This document shows positions 1 to 13,540 of a stretch of 64,000 nt of DNA, one piece after another. The first letter of the stretch is position 1; every line of letters starts with the position of its first letter. This DNA is from Ailanthus altissimus (lineage: Eukaryota > Streptophyta > Magnoliopsida > Sapindales > Simaroubaceae), in contig OX327703.1 of the NCBI GenBank assembly GCA_946807835.1, positions 7,571,501 to 7,635,500 of the forward strand, written 5' to 3'. A program made the position numbers and the translations under genes. A model generated the notes under the pieces. It had not been told where the DNA came from, made no database searches, and saw only the letters and a list, made by a program, of their open reading frames with translations.

Positions 1-758
1 ACTCGGTTGAATGTATAGTTCCGTTATTGGTTCATTAACATCTTAATTGATTTGATCAAGTTCAATCATTCTACAACCCTTATGATCTATGAGAAACTGT
101 CATGCCCCAAACCCAAACTATCTGACACACGACATAACTTACACTAATTCAAAAATGTACACTTATAAGTAATATTGTATAAAATTGCAAACTTGAATTC
201 TACATAGGAATTCTTAGTAAGTTGTTAGTAGGTTCATCACAAAAATTAACCTACGACCATATTTGGTGAAAAATAAATCAAATACAACAATACATAATAA
301 AATAATACATAAGTATTTATTTAATACAGATAAATCAAATATCTTAAACTACGTGTCCACAAATGAAGCACTTAGCAACCTAGCAACTTAGGGAACCCAA
401 GGGACAGTAGAAGCCTTGCCAAATTTGCTAAGCACACATGTACCTTATTTACCTGAAATCACCATAAACTATAATGAGATAAAATTTAGTAAGCATACTA
501 GTTTTTCATATATCAAAATATAAATACATATATATACACAATGCATATGTATGATATGCCGTGATAAATCAAAATTATAATCTTATCTAATCACATATCA
601 GGTAAATGCTTACACATTCTTTCAAAATATATAATAGGAATACCATCATTCAACTACTACGTAGTAGGACTTTCATATCACATATCACATAATAAGCCAA
701 ATGTCACCCGTCGATGACATACCGTATGAGAGAAATAGCACAAGTGAGGTTTAAATTA

Positions 759-797
<39 letters not shown>

Positions 798-2740
798 CGT
801 TCATGCCTGAAGGTGAGAGCCCAAACCCTCACTCTGATTATCGATGAGTCCTTTCACATGCACTAATATGCCACCACACGATTGTGATGACTCATTTTTT
901 CTTTAGGTACCAATAGGATCCTTCCTACATATGGAACACATAACATATACCAATCTCGAAGGAAAGACCACACATAAAGGCTCCACAAATCACATAAGGT
1001 GCCTACTAAGTACATAGTGAGTTCAAGCATCCTTACGTTTCTCATGGACATTTTTCACTTCAAAAGCTTTATTTGTTAAACATAATTCATTTTGAAAGCT
1101 TACTTTTATAAACACATGTATGTCCATGCTCAATGTCAATGCTCAGATTCATAAACATATGTCTTTTACATTTCATATCAAATATACTTTGGCATAACAT
1201 AAACATATTTCTAAGCACATTTACAAAATCATACATAAACAATTACTATGTTTATTGTGATTTCAGTAAAAATCTAGTATACTTACCTCTTAACACTTTC
1301 GAGTACAAGGCTTAATTATTATTTACCTATCAATAGAGATTAATCCTTTCATAAGCCTCACCATTCACATAAAATACTTTAAATAGCTTACAAAATTACA
1401 CATATTGCACTTATCACATCAAATTAGTTTAATTACTTGGTTTCTCAAAATCTATTATTCTGACCACTTACACTTAACAAAATTTTCTTATACATCAAAT
1501 AATATCCAATTGCTCCAAAATAAGACTATATCTTTTTTGATTAATATATTCTTCTTATATATGAATATTATATCATAATTCCTATACAATCCATTTTATA
1601 AATACTATCAAATCCAAACTATTATCCTGACAGGATTAAGATATTTACTAAACAGTATTTAGTCTCCGAATTTTATAAAATCATATACTAACTCAAAGAT
1701 TATAAAAATACCGTATAATTACTCTTGACTATCTAAATCCATGATAAATGTTTTACTTCAAAATCCCTGCCAAACATATTTTAAAACTATTTTATTCCAT
1801 TACTTTAAAATCTGTTAATCAAATATTGCAATAAGCTGATAAACTTTAGAAAATCATAAAAATTTAACCACATTGATCTAAATTATCACTTCAAAGTATA
1901 TTATATTAGACATATAAATATATCATATTTCAAAAATTCATAATTTTTAAAGATCATTCAGCAGATCAAAAATTATTTGTCACTATAGCATATTGTTAAC
2001 ACAAGAATTTTCAGAATTTCAGAGTCATTTTTATAAATCCACTAAAAATTTAATTTATAGAATTTTCAATCAATTCAAAGTCTCAAATGATTCTATACAT
2101 GTATAGTTTCATATTCTCAAAATTCAAAACCAGAATCAAGGTACAAAAATTTATTAAATTCTCGGATCTAGAGACTATCAAGTAGAAATTCTGCAAATTC
2201 ATCATAATTTATCAAGTTATCTACATAATCATCATTAATTCTCAATATATCTTACAAAATCCACATCAAGTCCTCAATTTACATATTTTAAAAAATTAAA
2301 ACTTTAAAAAATTAACTTAATTAACTCCTATAAATTGAGAAAGAGTTATAATGTATCTCTTAAAGCCTAAAATTCTAATTTCTTATTCTTATTCTTTTTC
2401 TTCTTCTTCTTCTCTTTCTCTCCCCTGTATTTATCTCTTTTCTCTCTCTAAATGAGTAAATTAGAGTTTAAAATGTGTAATTTTATACTAAGAGGCTAAC
2501 TTTTAGTATTTACGAATTAACCCCCAAAACTTTTAAAGTATTACAATTTAATCTCTAAAATAAATCTAAAAGTCTTGCAGATAAACCCAAGACTAATAGT
2601 AGGTCCTTAATTTATACAAAAAAAAAATACTAATAACAATATATAAATTAAGTATTATCCACATACAAATAAAATATGAATATTATATATATGTAAATAC
2701 TTATTCTTATCGGTTGTGAATAAGTGGTTACTATAGAAAT
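1..2740. other. AT-rich non-coding DNA, possible LTR-like repeat
   Basis: I see no gene. The stretch starting TGTCATGCCCCAAACCC at 98 looks like the edge of a plant LTR, but no second copy lies in the window, so this is inference. It holds a TA microsatellite near 761 and a pyrimidine-rich tract at about 2385-2440. The small ORFs at 863-1051 and 1133-1315 have no recognisable domain and unstructured composition. Confidence 0.4.
761..796. repeat. (TA)18 microsatellite
   Basis: Uninterrupted TA dinucleotide run of 36 bases, read directly. Confidence 0.95.
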
Positions 2741-2899
2741 TGTTTCTCATGAAAAGTGTCATTATGAGTAAAAACATGTTTCGTCCTTCTGCATCATAGA
2801 ATTGATATCCCATAGAGTGCTTAGGATATCAATGAATTAATACTTGTACTTGCATATCCTTTATGTAAGCAAGACAACCCTAAATCTTAACATACTTAA

Positions 2900-3480
2900 G
2901 ACTTGATTTTTATATTTCACACGAAGTAATACGAACAACTTTTGATGAAACTTTATTCAGTAAGTGAGCAATGGTTTATAAAGCATAACCTCAAAGATAT
3001 TCAGGAAGATTGATAAAACTCATTATCGATCGGATCGTATCCAATAAAGTCCAATTCCTCATCTTTGAAATACTATTGTGTTGAAGAGAACTTAGAGAAC
3101 TATATTGAGTGAGGATCCTATTCCCCTTCAAATACTTAGTGAATTTTCAACTCCTATATTGATCACCTCAATCTAATTGAAGGTATTTAATAGACTTACC
3201 GGTTTGTTTCTCTACTTTTAGTTGAAACTCTTTGAACATTTTAAAAGTTTTCGACTTGTGTTTTATAAAAAACTTATATCCATATCGTAACAAATCATTG
3301 ATAAAAATAATAAAGTATCGAAACTCACCCATGGTAGTGTAATTCATTAGACCATATACATTACTATGTACTAGTTCTAATAAATCAGTGGTTTGGCATT
3401 TAACACCAACAAAAGGAGATTTGGTCATCTTCATTTGAATGCAAGATTCCCTTCTGCTGAATCTCTTATATGAAAGTGTC
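2900..3480 (-). pseudogene. Ty1/copia integrase fragment
   Basis: The open stretch 3168-3434 (88 residues) matches the start of a copia integrase. It has a pre-integrase tail (LLELVHSNVYG, where intact members read HSDVCG), then the catalytic-core start FRYFIIFINDLLRYGY (normally YFITFIDDYSRYGY). It continues through FKEFQLKVEKQTGKSIKYLQ and stops at the second catalytic Asp. The first catalytic Asp pair reads ND rather than DD. Flanking sequence on the same strand carries further pol-like words but is riddled with stops. No LTRs can be assigned. The fragment abuts the dispersed repeat that starts near 3545, which may have interrupted it. Confidence 0.75.
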
Positions 3481-3544
3481 CTACTTGGTTGCTATGCTCT
3501 TAATGCAAACTTTTACTCTAGGATTGGCTCTCTTTAAGTGATAT

Positions 3545-5720
3545 TTGTATTGGGATTTGTGCTTATGTACCATCTTTTTTATATATGAATATTTGTTTTA
3601 TATCTATACTATTATCATTTTATTAAATTGCTAATTATATTTTATATATGGTAAGATGCTTGTAACATTTCAGATGTTGTATGATCTAAAGGAGTTTGGA
3701 TATTATTTAAAGGAGTTTAGATTAGTGCTAAGAGTTAGCAATACCGAGAGTTATAAATGTTAAAAGTTAGCAGATTATAAGAGTCAACAAAATCTAAAGA
3801 GTTAGAGCCTTGTCTGAAATAAGACAAAGACCAGAGAATATGTTATTAATGACATAGTTGTAAGAGAGTTGAAAATGGTGTTAAGAAATGTTATTATGCA
3901 AATGTGTTCTCAAATTTTAAGTTCCTAATCTATTTTTACTGATGTGAGTCTGTCGGTGAAGATATTAATATATATATATATATAAATAGATTAGTGTATG
4001 TCTACATCTGGATGGTTCAGATGGTTAGTCTTAATAAATTATGAGCTTAGTAGGAGTTCGTATAGAGATACAAGTATTTCATAAGGACTAGATATCGAAT
4101 AGACTCACGAGGACCTCCAATAGACATCCCATAAAGCTGTTAATAGAGGGTCTTCTCAAGTTGAGTAGTATTCGTGATTCTTTAATCTCAGCGCTATGGT
4201 GGGCTTGTGAGTGATCTACTATACTTTTGGCTCTATATATATCAGAAACCTTTTATGATCTGACTACTGGGTGTCGCTGGGTATGGTTCGATGCTTATGG
4301 AGTTTAGTATTTATAAATATGGAATCCATTTGCTCATTTGGGTGAGTAATATATCCTAATGCTCCAAGATTGTATTTTAGGAAGTTTTATGGCCATAAAC
4401 AGTAATACCCAAGAAAAGAGTTTTATCCTAGGGATAAATAATATCACAAAAGTGTTTGTGAATATTATTTATTGAAATATGAATCTGGAGATAAGTTCAC
4501 GGTCGAGCAAATGGAGATTTGACAGTGTTGATTTATGTCTCTGCTCTTCTAGGATATAAAGGATGGAAGAATTATACAGATATGTTATAACCTCAACTTG
4601 TATGATCTAACACGTCATTTTGTAATATCCGTAACATGTGTATGAGACATTGTTCATGAATGCATGGACAAGTTCCATATGAAAAATCGGGTGTGTATCT
4701 AGAGAGTCATAATATGAAGGGTACTCATGCACCAGGGCAGCATATTGGATTAAATATTTCAGTCTAAGAAATTTCAACATACCGAAAATATGTATCAGGA
4801 GTTCTTCAGGATGTGCATTTGTCAAGACTTAAATGTTAAGTACATCACATAATTAATTGACAAGAGTTTTTAACCAATAGGATGTTGATAAATAGCACAA
4901 TATTGTCCATAAATTATTTTCCCTTAAATTATCGATTTACTTTACTAGTAAAAACAAGTGAGATAAAAATAATGATTCAAAAATAATTTTTGAATAATTA
5001 ATGTAAAATTTATTTATTATCATTATTGCAAAGGGATAAACATCAATTATGGTAATGATATAATTTACTTAATGAGGGGCCTTGATGTTGGCCATTAATT
5101 ACTTAAAATAATTCAAGGTATTTAGACATTAGGTAAAATAATATTTGGAGGCCATTAATTAAATGTATTTGATAAGATAATGCAATGAAATGACCAACAA
5201 TGTTTAATGGCAGGCCATAAAAGGCATTAGCAAATTGAAACCAAAATTGAATGAATTCATTCATTCAACGAATGCATGATTCGGCAATGTTGAGAGAGAA
5301 TAGAATTAGAGAAGTTTTGTTAAGTCCTTTTCTAAGTATTCTTGTAAAGTGTTACGAGGGAACAAAAGAACTAAACCATTAAATTCCTCTCATCTCCCAT
5401 AATAAACAAATATATATAGATTAAATATATTTTAAGAATTAAAACATTAATTGCTGAAATTTTGACTGCTATTCTAGCTTCACTCCCATTGGTTTATTAT
5501 TGTGAACTAGAATTATATAACAACACATTTCAAGGTGAGCTCAAGACTTGGAGGTTAAAGTTCTTGAAGAATTAAAAAGCTACCTTCAATTCAGGTAAGT
5601 GTTCTCACTTGTAATTTGATTAATTAAAACATATGATCATATATAAGATATATGTATATGTTTTTGCTAGATTGAGTGTATATTGTATGTGATACTTTTG
5701 TTGCATATATATAATTGAAA
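3545..5720 (+). repeat. Dispersed repeat family R1, copy A (non-coding, LTR-retroelement-like)
   Basis: The segment starting TTGGGATTTGTGCTTA at about 3549 runs in parallel with the window's right edge (63,012-64,000) over about 1 kb. Shared landmarks include GAGTTAGAGCCTTGTCTG, ATCTGGATGGT and TGGGTGTCGCTGGGTATGGT. The rest (about 5,060-5,720) has an inverted divergent relative at 40.0-40.9 kb. Common points there are a GGCCATTAATT-type block, a TTCAAGGTGAGCT block and TACCTTCA..AGGTAAGTGTTCT. No protein is encoded. A start in TGTTGGGAT (copy B) is typical of a plant LTR, so a non-autonomous LTR element is my best guess. Confidence 0.75.
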
Positions 5721-7130
5721 ATTATATGTACACTCTAACAATCACACACTTACTTAACAACTTGTACCCCATAAGTTAAACAAGATGTCTATTGGGCCCG
5801 ATCAGTGGGAAGGGTTCCCTTAGATTAGTTTGGCCACCCATCGATTTGTAGCATCTTAAGACTCAAGCTGCTTTTTTAACCTTCTATTTCTCTCCAACCC
5901 CACCGTTAGTAGCTTTCTTATCTTTTTTCTCTCCTGTCTTACTTGTCTTGAATTCTCCCGCAACTCAAAATGAAAAGCGGGGGCTTCTCATTCCTAATGC
6001 TGCATTATTATCGTGTATCTCTAACGATCAATCCTAGTTATTTTGATTAAGAGACTTACTTAACTGCTAATTCTAAGACTGTTGATGGATCAAGTGGTCA
6101 CTTTGCTGAATTTTGTCTACTTATCTTTCATGACTATTTTCTTTATGCCTTTTTGTTCTATTTGCACAGACAGTGCCAAATTATTGACCTATGATTTTGA
6201 ATTGTCTTAGGCCAATAAGTTGAATTTATAAATTCTAGTGACCAACTAAATAATCTTCTAATGGACTAGGCCAACACCAAGTTGGATGGAGCACTTCGAA
6301 CATTCTATGGTTGTTTATGTTCCACAAGCTTCCTGCAACCACAATCAATGTTAACCCACGCTAAAGATTTTTTCTAATGAAGACCTTTCGATGCTTAATT
6401 CAATGAGGATTAAGGGAAAAACAAGGATGGCTAGAATGAATATGTGGAAGTGTCTAATAGTGTTGTGTGTGTGTTTTTAGGTTTGAAAAATGTGTTGATT
6501 TCTTAAAGCAAGAAATCTAAAGAAAGAACCTAGAAAATAGAATGTGTTTTTAGAGTGTCTAATGCCTAACCCTTTTTTGGGTCCTTCAATCTCCTTTTTA
6601 TAGATGTATGTTATAAAGTCCTATCAAGATTAGTACAAATTTGTACCTTCCTTATCTTCTAGCTTCCTTAAATTTGAATTATGTCGAAGATTATGGCTTC
6701 TGATACTTTCCAAAATAGAGTTAATTAGTGAACCCTGTGATTATAGGGATTAGACTGATCGAGAGTCCAACTCTAAATTCTTCAAATGTGTTGATAAGTT
6801 TTCGCTCCTCGATGAGGATATATATAAGCCTTGGAAGCCTTACCAAGTCTTCTTGACTAATGCCAATTGTCGAGGTGTGCTTACTGATACCGAAGTCTTC
6901 TAAGTCGAGAAGCATAAGTGGGTTTAGAGGATATCTCTTCGTTCATAATTAGGATCCTCCTTTGGTGACGGGTTTGTGCCTAGGAAATCTGCATAATGAG
7001 CTCAGCAGTGGACTTGAGGTGAGGAGTTCTCGATTCATTTGACCTTGGGTTACACTGAGCCTTCTAAAAAACTGAGTTAGACCAAAATTCTAAGGAGAAC
7101 ATAAATTAGTGTGTTTTTCTCTTGCTTTCA
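5721..7130. other. Non-coding, probable retroelement debris
   Basis: No gene is supported. Around 6,540-6,620 there is an LTR-like arrangement (a CCTTTTTTGGGTCC block, then CTCCTTTTTATAGATG resembling a TATA region). The 64-residue minus ORF at 6721-6915 has no recognisable motif. No repeat partner was found in the window. Confidence 0.35.
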
Positions 7131-9663
7131 TATTTTGCATCAATTATAAATATTTGCATATTTTTAAAATGCAAATTTAATTATTTATCTTTTGTTTGAA
7201 TAGAAAATAACAAAAAAATTTTGATTAAACGTTTTTTGTTTAAACGGTATTGGATTGTCCCTCAATTTTTTTTAAAAAATAAATAAGTATTTATTTATAA
7301 TTTTTCCAGTCAAAAAAAAAAATGCAGATCACCCTTGTCCGTCTTCAACTTCAAAAAAATTCAGCCCTTATAATTATTTAACCACCTTTTCAATTGTGAC
7401 TTCACATGTAGCTCTAGTCCTCATTTTAAAATGTGAGGATATTCCTCAAATAAGGCTACAAGCGTGCAAATTGTCTATATATTCTCGAAATTTTTAGGTG
7501 GACATATGAATGTTTTCAAAAGAAATACGAACTTGACCTATACAATGCATTTTAGCTCTGTATATAGCAAATTAAATGCGAGAATACCCTACGTGAGGCT
7601 GCACCTTGACTCTATTGTTTTAGTGTTCCAATGGACTATTGGATGGTCTTGTAGATGACACGGTGAATGCAGCACAACTAAGAATTTTTCAAAATATTTA
7701 TGTTTATGACATCTTCATCTAACTTTTGTTTTATTTCTTAAATATTAATATTTTAAATAAGTGTTTAGAGTTTCTTACATATTTAACGCTGATTATCGCA
7801 ATTCTTATATATTGAAATTGCGCCTTTGCATGTATATTGTCGGCATTCAATTCTTTATCTTATGTTACGTTGACAGGAAATCTGTGCTACTATGTGTAAT
7901 CCTCCTGTAAATCACATTACTACAAAACAGACTTCTTATGACCGAATTTTGAAAAAATAATTTAAGCATAGTGATGATTTCTATCACAAATTTAGATAGT
8001 TTTCATGAATACCATATTTTATCATAAAACAGTGACGTTTTCTATCATAAAATAAAATTATCACAAACTTATGACAAACAATTTTACAATTTTGTGATAG
8101 AATTAGAAAAAAAAAATATTTTGTTATAGAAAAAGTCATATAGTGCATTTTATTAGTTGGGGTTTTAACTTGCAATTTAAAAATATTTAAGCGCTTTGCG
8201 GAAAATTTTATTTATAAATAACTAAGAATTAAAAAGATTACACACAAAGAGATAAATAATTACATATACAAGGCATAAAATATTTATATGGTTTGATAAC
8301 AAACACCTACATCCATAATGGATAACAAGATCCTAATTTCTTTGATTCAATTCACAAACAAATTAAAATCATAAATCTTTCTACAAGAGATTATCAAGGA
8401 ATATAATAATAGACGAGCTCTTACAAAAAATCTATCAATGCTTTCTTGTACACCCAATACTTTTTGTGCACCTAATATTCAAGCCCTCTCTAGCTTTCTA
8501 TTGTTTCTCTTAGAGTTTCTTCTCTAATGCTTGATAATTCTAATGGGTTCATATAGACTTTAAAATATCTCTTGAAATCCTATTTCTCTTTGGAATAAGA
8601 ATTCATGCGTGTAAAAATTCAAAACCTACGCAAAGAAGTTGAATCTTCCAAAAAGAGGATTTCCTGAAAAGTGGCACCATAGTGCCACTTATGCTAGACT
8701 ACTGCTCTTAGCCTATGCCAAGGTTGGCACAGTGACCTAACCATCTTGAGACCAGGCCTTATGGCTCGGAGGTGTTCCTCTCATGCTTCAAGCCTCTACT
8801 CGCTTTTGCCACTCAGTTTTCGTCAATTTTTTGTTCATCTAATAAGTCATTGGCTTTATTTTTACTCTTCATTTATCTCAAATTCAAAATCATGTTTAAA
8901 CTCTAATTTTAAATCACCAAATTTTAATATATTAATATAATAAATGATGACATTTGGTTAAAATTCTATAATATGAAACTTTTTTTCATATAGGAAAGTT
9001 TTTTGTTACTAGAAAAAAGCACCGTTTATGTAATTTTAATTGAAATGCTGCTTTAAAAAAAATTTATTTATAGTCATTCGGCGTGAAATAGCGGGAGGCA
9101 AAACAATGTCATTTTTCCTATAAAAATTAAAAAAGAAAAAAGTTATTTTTGAATCCATAATAATGACCTTAAACAACATTTTTGGTGAATATACATGATA
9201 CGAAAATTTTATTTTTACATCATCTTCTTTTTATTTTTTTTATTCTATAATGAAAACGACGTTGGTTCTTTAATTTAAGTGAAACAACACCATTTTGGTG
9301 TTGTAAAATTGGGGAAAATATTTGTCGCCCTTTTTTTTTATCTAATTGTTTTCTCCTACATGGCAACAATTTGGGTGCTTATTTTAAAGCAAATATTATA
9401 AAAAGTGATGTCATTTTTATATAAATTTTTTAAAAAAATGGCAAACGAAAGACCTTAAATGGCATTATTTTTCCTGTAACGTATTTAAGAAGAAGGAGGT
9501 AGAATGATGTCGTTTGCTTCAAAATATTAAAAATAAATAAAAATGTGCCGCTTTACAGCAAGATACTAAAAAAACAAAAGTGATTCATCAATCATCAGTT
9601 CATCACTCAGAGTATTTTGTCTTTGAGAGAGGAAATTGTTTAGAGTAATTTTGTCGTTAAAGT
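7131..9663. other. Non-coding, with CACTA-like words and LTR-like debris
   Basis: No gene. At 7,918 ACTACAAAACAGACTTC is followed by clustered TATCACAAA/TATCATAAA words to about 8,100, which resembles the subterminal repeats of a CACTA-type end; no partner end was found. From 8,160 to 8,850 the sequence has an LTR look on the minus strand, but no second copy is present. Between 9,100 and 9,530 there are several AAACGACGT / GATGTCGTTT words of the kind common in plant dispersed repeats. Confidence 0.35.
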
Positions 9664-10161
9664 TGAATTTTGAGAATGAATACTCTATAGAGTCTTTTGT
9701 ATTTTTTTGTGTATATTGATCAATATAACAGTTACTATTTTTGCATTCAATAAGACACCATTTTATATCAATTTACAGAGGGTATTCTGCCATGTTTCAT
9801 ACATCAAACACTGCCCTATAATTTTAGCTTTTCCCTAGTACTCCACATGATCTCCATCGTTGGATGAATTCTTGTTGTACCTTCATCATTAGGATTACTA
9901 CACATCACTGTTGTCCTTCCTCCTGAGCTGTGTATGCCAGCCTGTGGTGTCCAGCACTCATTTTTCTGGTTTTGCTAGTATTGCTGTCCTTGCTACTGTG
10001 GTGTGCAGCACTCATTTTTTCTGGTGCTGCTGTCCTTGCTCTTATTGTTTTGTCCTGTTTCTTCTGATTTGTTACACTACTATGTCACCAGTTGATTAGT
10101 TGGCAATGGTGCCATGTCATCCTCACATTTTGGTGTCTGACTCATCTTCATATTTTCAACA
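9664..10161 (-). repeat. 3' LTR of copia element
   Basis: The 498-bp repeat matches 14,556-15,043 end to end. It carries 10 extra bases in a T-rich stretch near 9,695-9,710. The ORF 9911-10099 inside it is a chance frame. Confidence 0.93.
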
Positions 10162-10172
10162 TCCCCACTCAA
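10162..10172 (-). promoter_or_regulatory. Polypurine tract of copia element
   Basis: TTGAGTGGGGA on the minus strand directly abuts the 3' LTR start. This is the expected place and composition for the plus-strand DNA primer. Confidence 0.8.
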
Positions 10173-13100
10173 GTTAAAGGTTTTAGTTTGGACCTTTAGC
10201 TTGTCTCTCAAGTAGCAGAATCTGTCACTATTGAGGGCTTTAGTTAGGATGTCAGTAGGTTACTCCAAACTTGGAATGAATCGGATGTCTAATTCACCAT
10301 TACACACTTTATCCCTGACAAAGTGTATGTCAATCTCAATATGCTTGGTTCTTGAGTGATATACTGGATTTGAGGCCATAGAAGCAGCACTTGAGCTGTC
10401 GGTGTAGAGTACTGGTGTACTTTTAAGTTCCAGTTTCAGTTCTTGAGCTAATGATTTTATCCAGCTGAGTTCTGCTGCTGTATTTACTATGGCTCTATAC
10501 TCTGACTCTGCACTTGATCTTGATACCACCGATTATTTCTTTGAACTCCAAGAGATTAGGTTGTCACCTAAATAAATAAGGTAGCCACTCACTGACCTCT
10601 TGTCATCTGTGTCTGCAGCCCAATTTGCATCTGAATAGGCTCTTATGTTGAGTTCTGCTAATTTTTTGAATGTCAAGCCATGATCAACAGTGTTGCTTAA
10701 ATATCTCAAGACTCTTTTACAAGAGATCCAATGTTCCTCTAATGGTGCACTCATGAATTGGCTTAGTTTATTCACTGCAAAAGCCAATTCTGGTATTGTT
10801 AAGGTAGCATATTGAAGACTCACTATCACACTTATGTAAAGGGTTGGATTGTGAAAGGTTCTTCCACTTGTTCTGGTTAGTTTGATCCCTGAGCACAGTG
10901 GTGTATGCGCCCTTTTGCAGCTTGTCATCTTTGTCTTTTGGAAGAGTTCTCTGATATACTTGGATTGAGACAGAAATATTGTGTCTTTTGATCTTGTCAC
11001 CTCTATTCCAAGAAAGAAATGCAGTTCACCTAAGTCTTTTAGAGCAAACTTGGCTTTCAGGTTCTCAATCAGCTTCTGAATTATCATTTCATTACTGCCT
11101 GTGATGACTATGTCATCAACATATATCAACAGCAGTGTGACATCTTCTTCTGTTGTACTAAAAAATAGTGAAGTATCTGTCTTGGCTCCTGTGAATCCCC
11201 ACTGAATTAAAGCTCCCTTTAATTTTTCAAACCAGGCTCTTGGAGCCTGTTTAAGGCCATATAAGGCCTTGTTCAATTTGCAGATAAAACCTGGTTTCGA
11301 GGGGTCTTCATATCCTTGTGGTTGATCTATGTATACATCTTCTGTTAGGTCACCATTCTAAAAGGCATTATTGATGTCCACTTGTCTCAGTTTCCACTCA
11401 TTTCTCAGAGCTAAAGTCAGAATTATTCTAATGGAGCATGGTTTCACAACAGGGCTGAAGGTCTCATTATAATCTAGTCATGGGGTTTGATGAAAACCCT
11501 TTACTACAAGCCTGGCTTTGTACCTTTCAACTAAGCCATCAGCTTTGTACCTTTCAACTAAGCCATCAGCTTTGTACTTCACTTTAAAAACCCATTTGTT
11601 TCCCACAGTTCTCATGTTGGGTGAATGAGGCACTAAGGTCCATGTCTTGTTCTTGAGAAGAGCATTGTACTATTTATTCATAGCCTCTTTCCAGCTTTTG
11701 TCCAGCAGTGCTTCATGAATGGATGTTGGTATACATAAAAGTTGAGGTGCAGTGTTTAAGTAGACTTTGGGTTTGAAAATACCAGCTTTGGACCTTGTTG
11801 TCATAGGGTAAGTGTTCTGATCTAAATATGGCTGGAGGTTTTGTATTTCTAATGGTGGGTTTAAGATTGTGTTTTGTTGTGCAGTATTTGTGTCATCTGT
11901 GTTGTTTTGTGAGTTCTGTGGGATTGGTGAAGTGATAAATTGATCAATGTTTGAGGGGTTACCATTTAAGGGTTCCAGACCAGCTAACTGACTGACTGTA
12001 TGGGGTTCAATAAAAATAAATTGCTGAATTATTCGATCAAATGAGACTTCATCATTAGTATTATGAACTTTAAACTGTGAGCAAGACAGATAAAGGAATG
12101 ATTCTTCATTGAAGACTACATGTCTTGCAATGTAAATTCTTCTTGAAGAGTGTTGACACACATATCCTTTATGTTTATCACTGTATCCTAGGAACACACA
12201 CTTACTAGTATGAAAGTCAAATTTGTTAGTATGGTAGGGTCTTAAGTGAGGGTAACACTCATGGCCAAAAGTTTTGAGTAAGGAGTAGTCTGGTGTATGA
12301 CCCCACAGTTTCTCAAAAGGAGATTTATAGTTTAATTTTTTTGAGGGTAATCTGTTTATTAGGTAGGTGGCAGTGTGGACAGCTTCCCACCAAAATTTAA
12401 GAGGCATGGCTGCTTGTGCAAGAAGTGTTAGAGCTGTTTCGGTTAAGTGTCTATGTTTTCTTTCTACTTTTCTATTTTGGTGGTGAGTATGTGGATATGA
12501 GTATCTTTGATTTATTCCTTCAGAGTTCAAGTATGCTTCTAAGGCTCTAAATTCCCCACCCATGTCACTTTGTAGGTTCTTGATTCTGTGTCCAGTGAGC
12601 TTTTCAATTTTGGTCTTAAAGGCAATAAATTTGGACAATATTTCTGATTTGTTTACAATGGGATATGTCCAGGTAAAGTTGGTGTGGTCATCTACTAGGG
12701 CCAGATAATATTTGTAGCTCTTGTTTGCAATGATGGGAGCTGGTCCCTATAGGTCTGCATGCACTATTTCTAAGGGATGTTCTGTTTTGGTTTCTGTTTC
12801 TTTAAAGGATAATTGATGTCTTTTACCATATTGACAAGCTGAGCAAAAAAGGAGTTTAATGTCTGCAGTGTCATTATTTTTTATTTTGAAAGGATCTTTA
12901 CAACTTAATATAATCTCTTTGAGTACCATTACATTAGGGTGCCCTAATCTTCTATGAAGAAGTTCTATCTGGCAGTTTGGTCTTAAGGGACTGTTGTTGC
13001 CATTTAAGGCTACTTGACTCACACAAAACATTGACTCAGGACTAGTGACACAGAATAATGACTCTAAAATGCTTGGTTTGACAGACATAGGACTCAAATT

Positions 13101-13540
13101 TTGACTTGACACATTAGGTTGACACTGTAGCTGGTATAGCCCCTCTTTAGCCACTCTCAGAAGCATCACCTTTCCCTGTTTCATGTCCTTCACCACACAT
13201 TGAGATTTGTTAAATTCAACTGTAACTTCATTATCATGCAAAAATTTTGAGATGCTAATCAGGTTTTTGGTTATGTGAGGCACAAGCAATACATCATTTA
13301 AGTTTAGATCTATGGTGTAAGTGTATGATAGAGTTGTGATTGTTGTGTTGCCAACATGTGTAATAGGTAAGTTTTGACAATTGCCTACAGTGGGCTCCTG
13401 ATCTCCTTGGTACTGGTTGCTGAGTTTAATGTTGTTCATGTTGTTGGTGACATGATGGGTTGCTCCACTATCAAGATACCATGGTTGGCTTGCTTGATTT
13501 CCAGTTGTAGCTATGTAAGCTCTTCTTGGTTGATTATTCT
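10173..13540 (-). pseudogene. Copia pol: protease, integrase, reverse transcriptase, RNase H (with stops)
   Basis: Order along the minus strand: protease with WYLDSGATHHVTN (about 13,450-13,490); pre-integrase with HRRLGHPN and CSACQYGKRH (about 12,780-12,960); integrase core with VDDHTNF, QSDMGGEF and KVERKHRH, the DDE set, at about 12,400-12,720; reverse transcriptase with KALYGLKQAPRAWF and active-site IYVDD (about 11,110-11,280); RNase H with SRSSAESEYRA and YTDSSSAA (10,260-10,530). Stops interrupt it at about 12,750 (W of DLWGP to TAG), 11,355 (AF*NGDL), 11,480 (TP*LDY), 10,530 and 10,261 (CAA to TAA). An in-frame 9-residue duplication sits in the reverse transcriptase N-terminus. The proteins would cut, copy and insert the element; this copy cannot make them from one frame. 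Confidence 0.92.
11517..11570 (-). repeat. 27-bp perfect tandem duplication inside reverse transcriptase
   Basis: Bases 11,517-11,543 are repeated exactly at 11,544-11,570. The unit encodes nine residues (ADGLVERYK on the minus strand), so the frame is kept. It lies in the conserved N-terminal part of the copia reverse transcriptase, where one copy is normal. Confidence 0.95.

Noticed and set aside
9911..10099. Cys-rich 62-residue frame, also at 14,793-14,981
   Set aside because: It occurs in both LTRs of the copia element; LTR sequence, not a secreted peptide gene.
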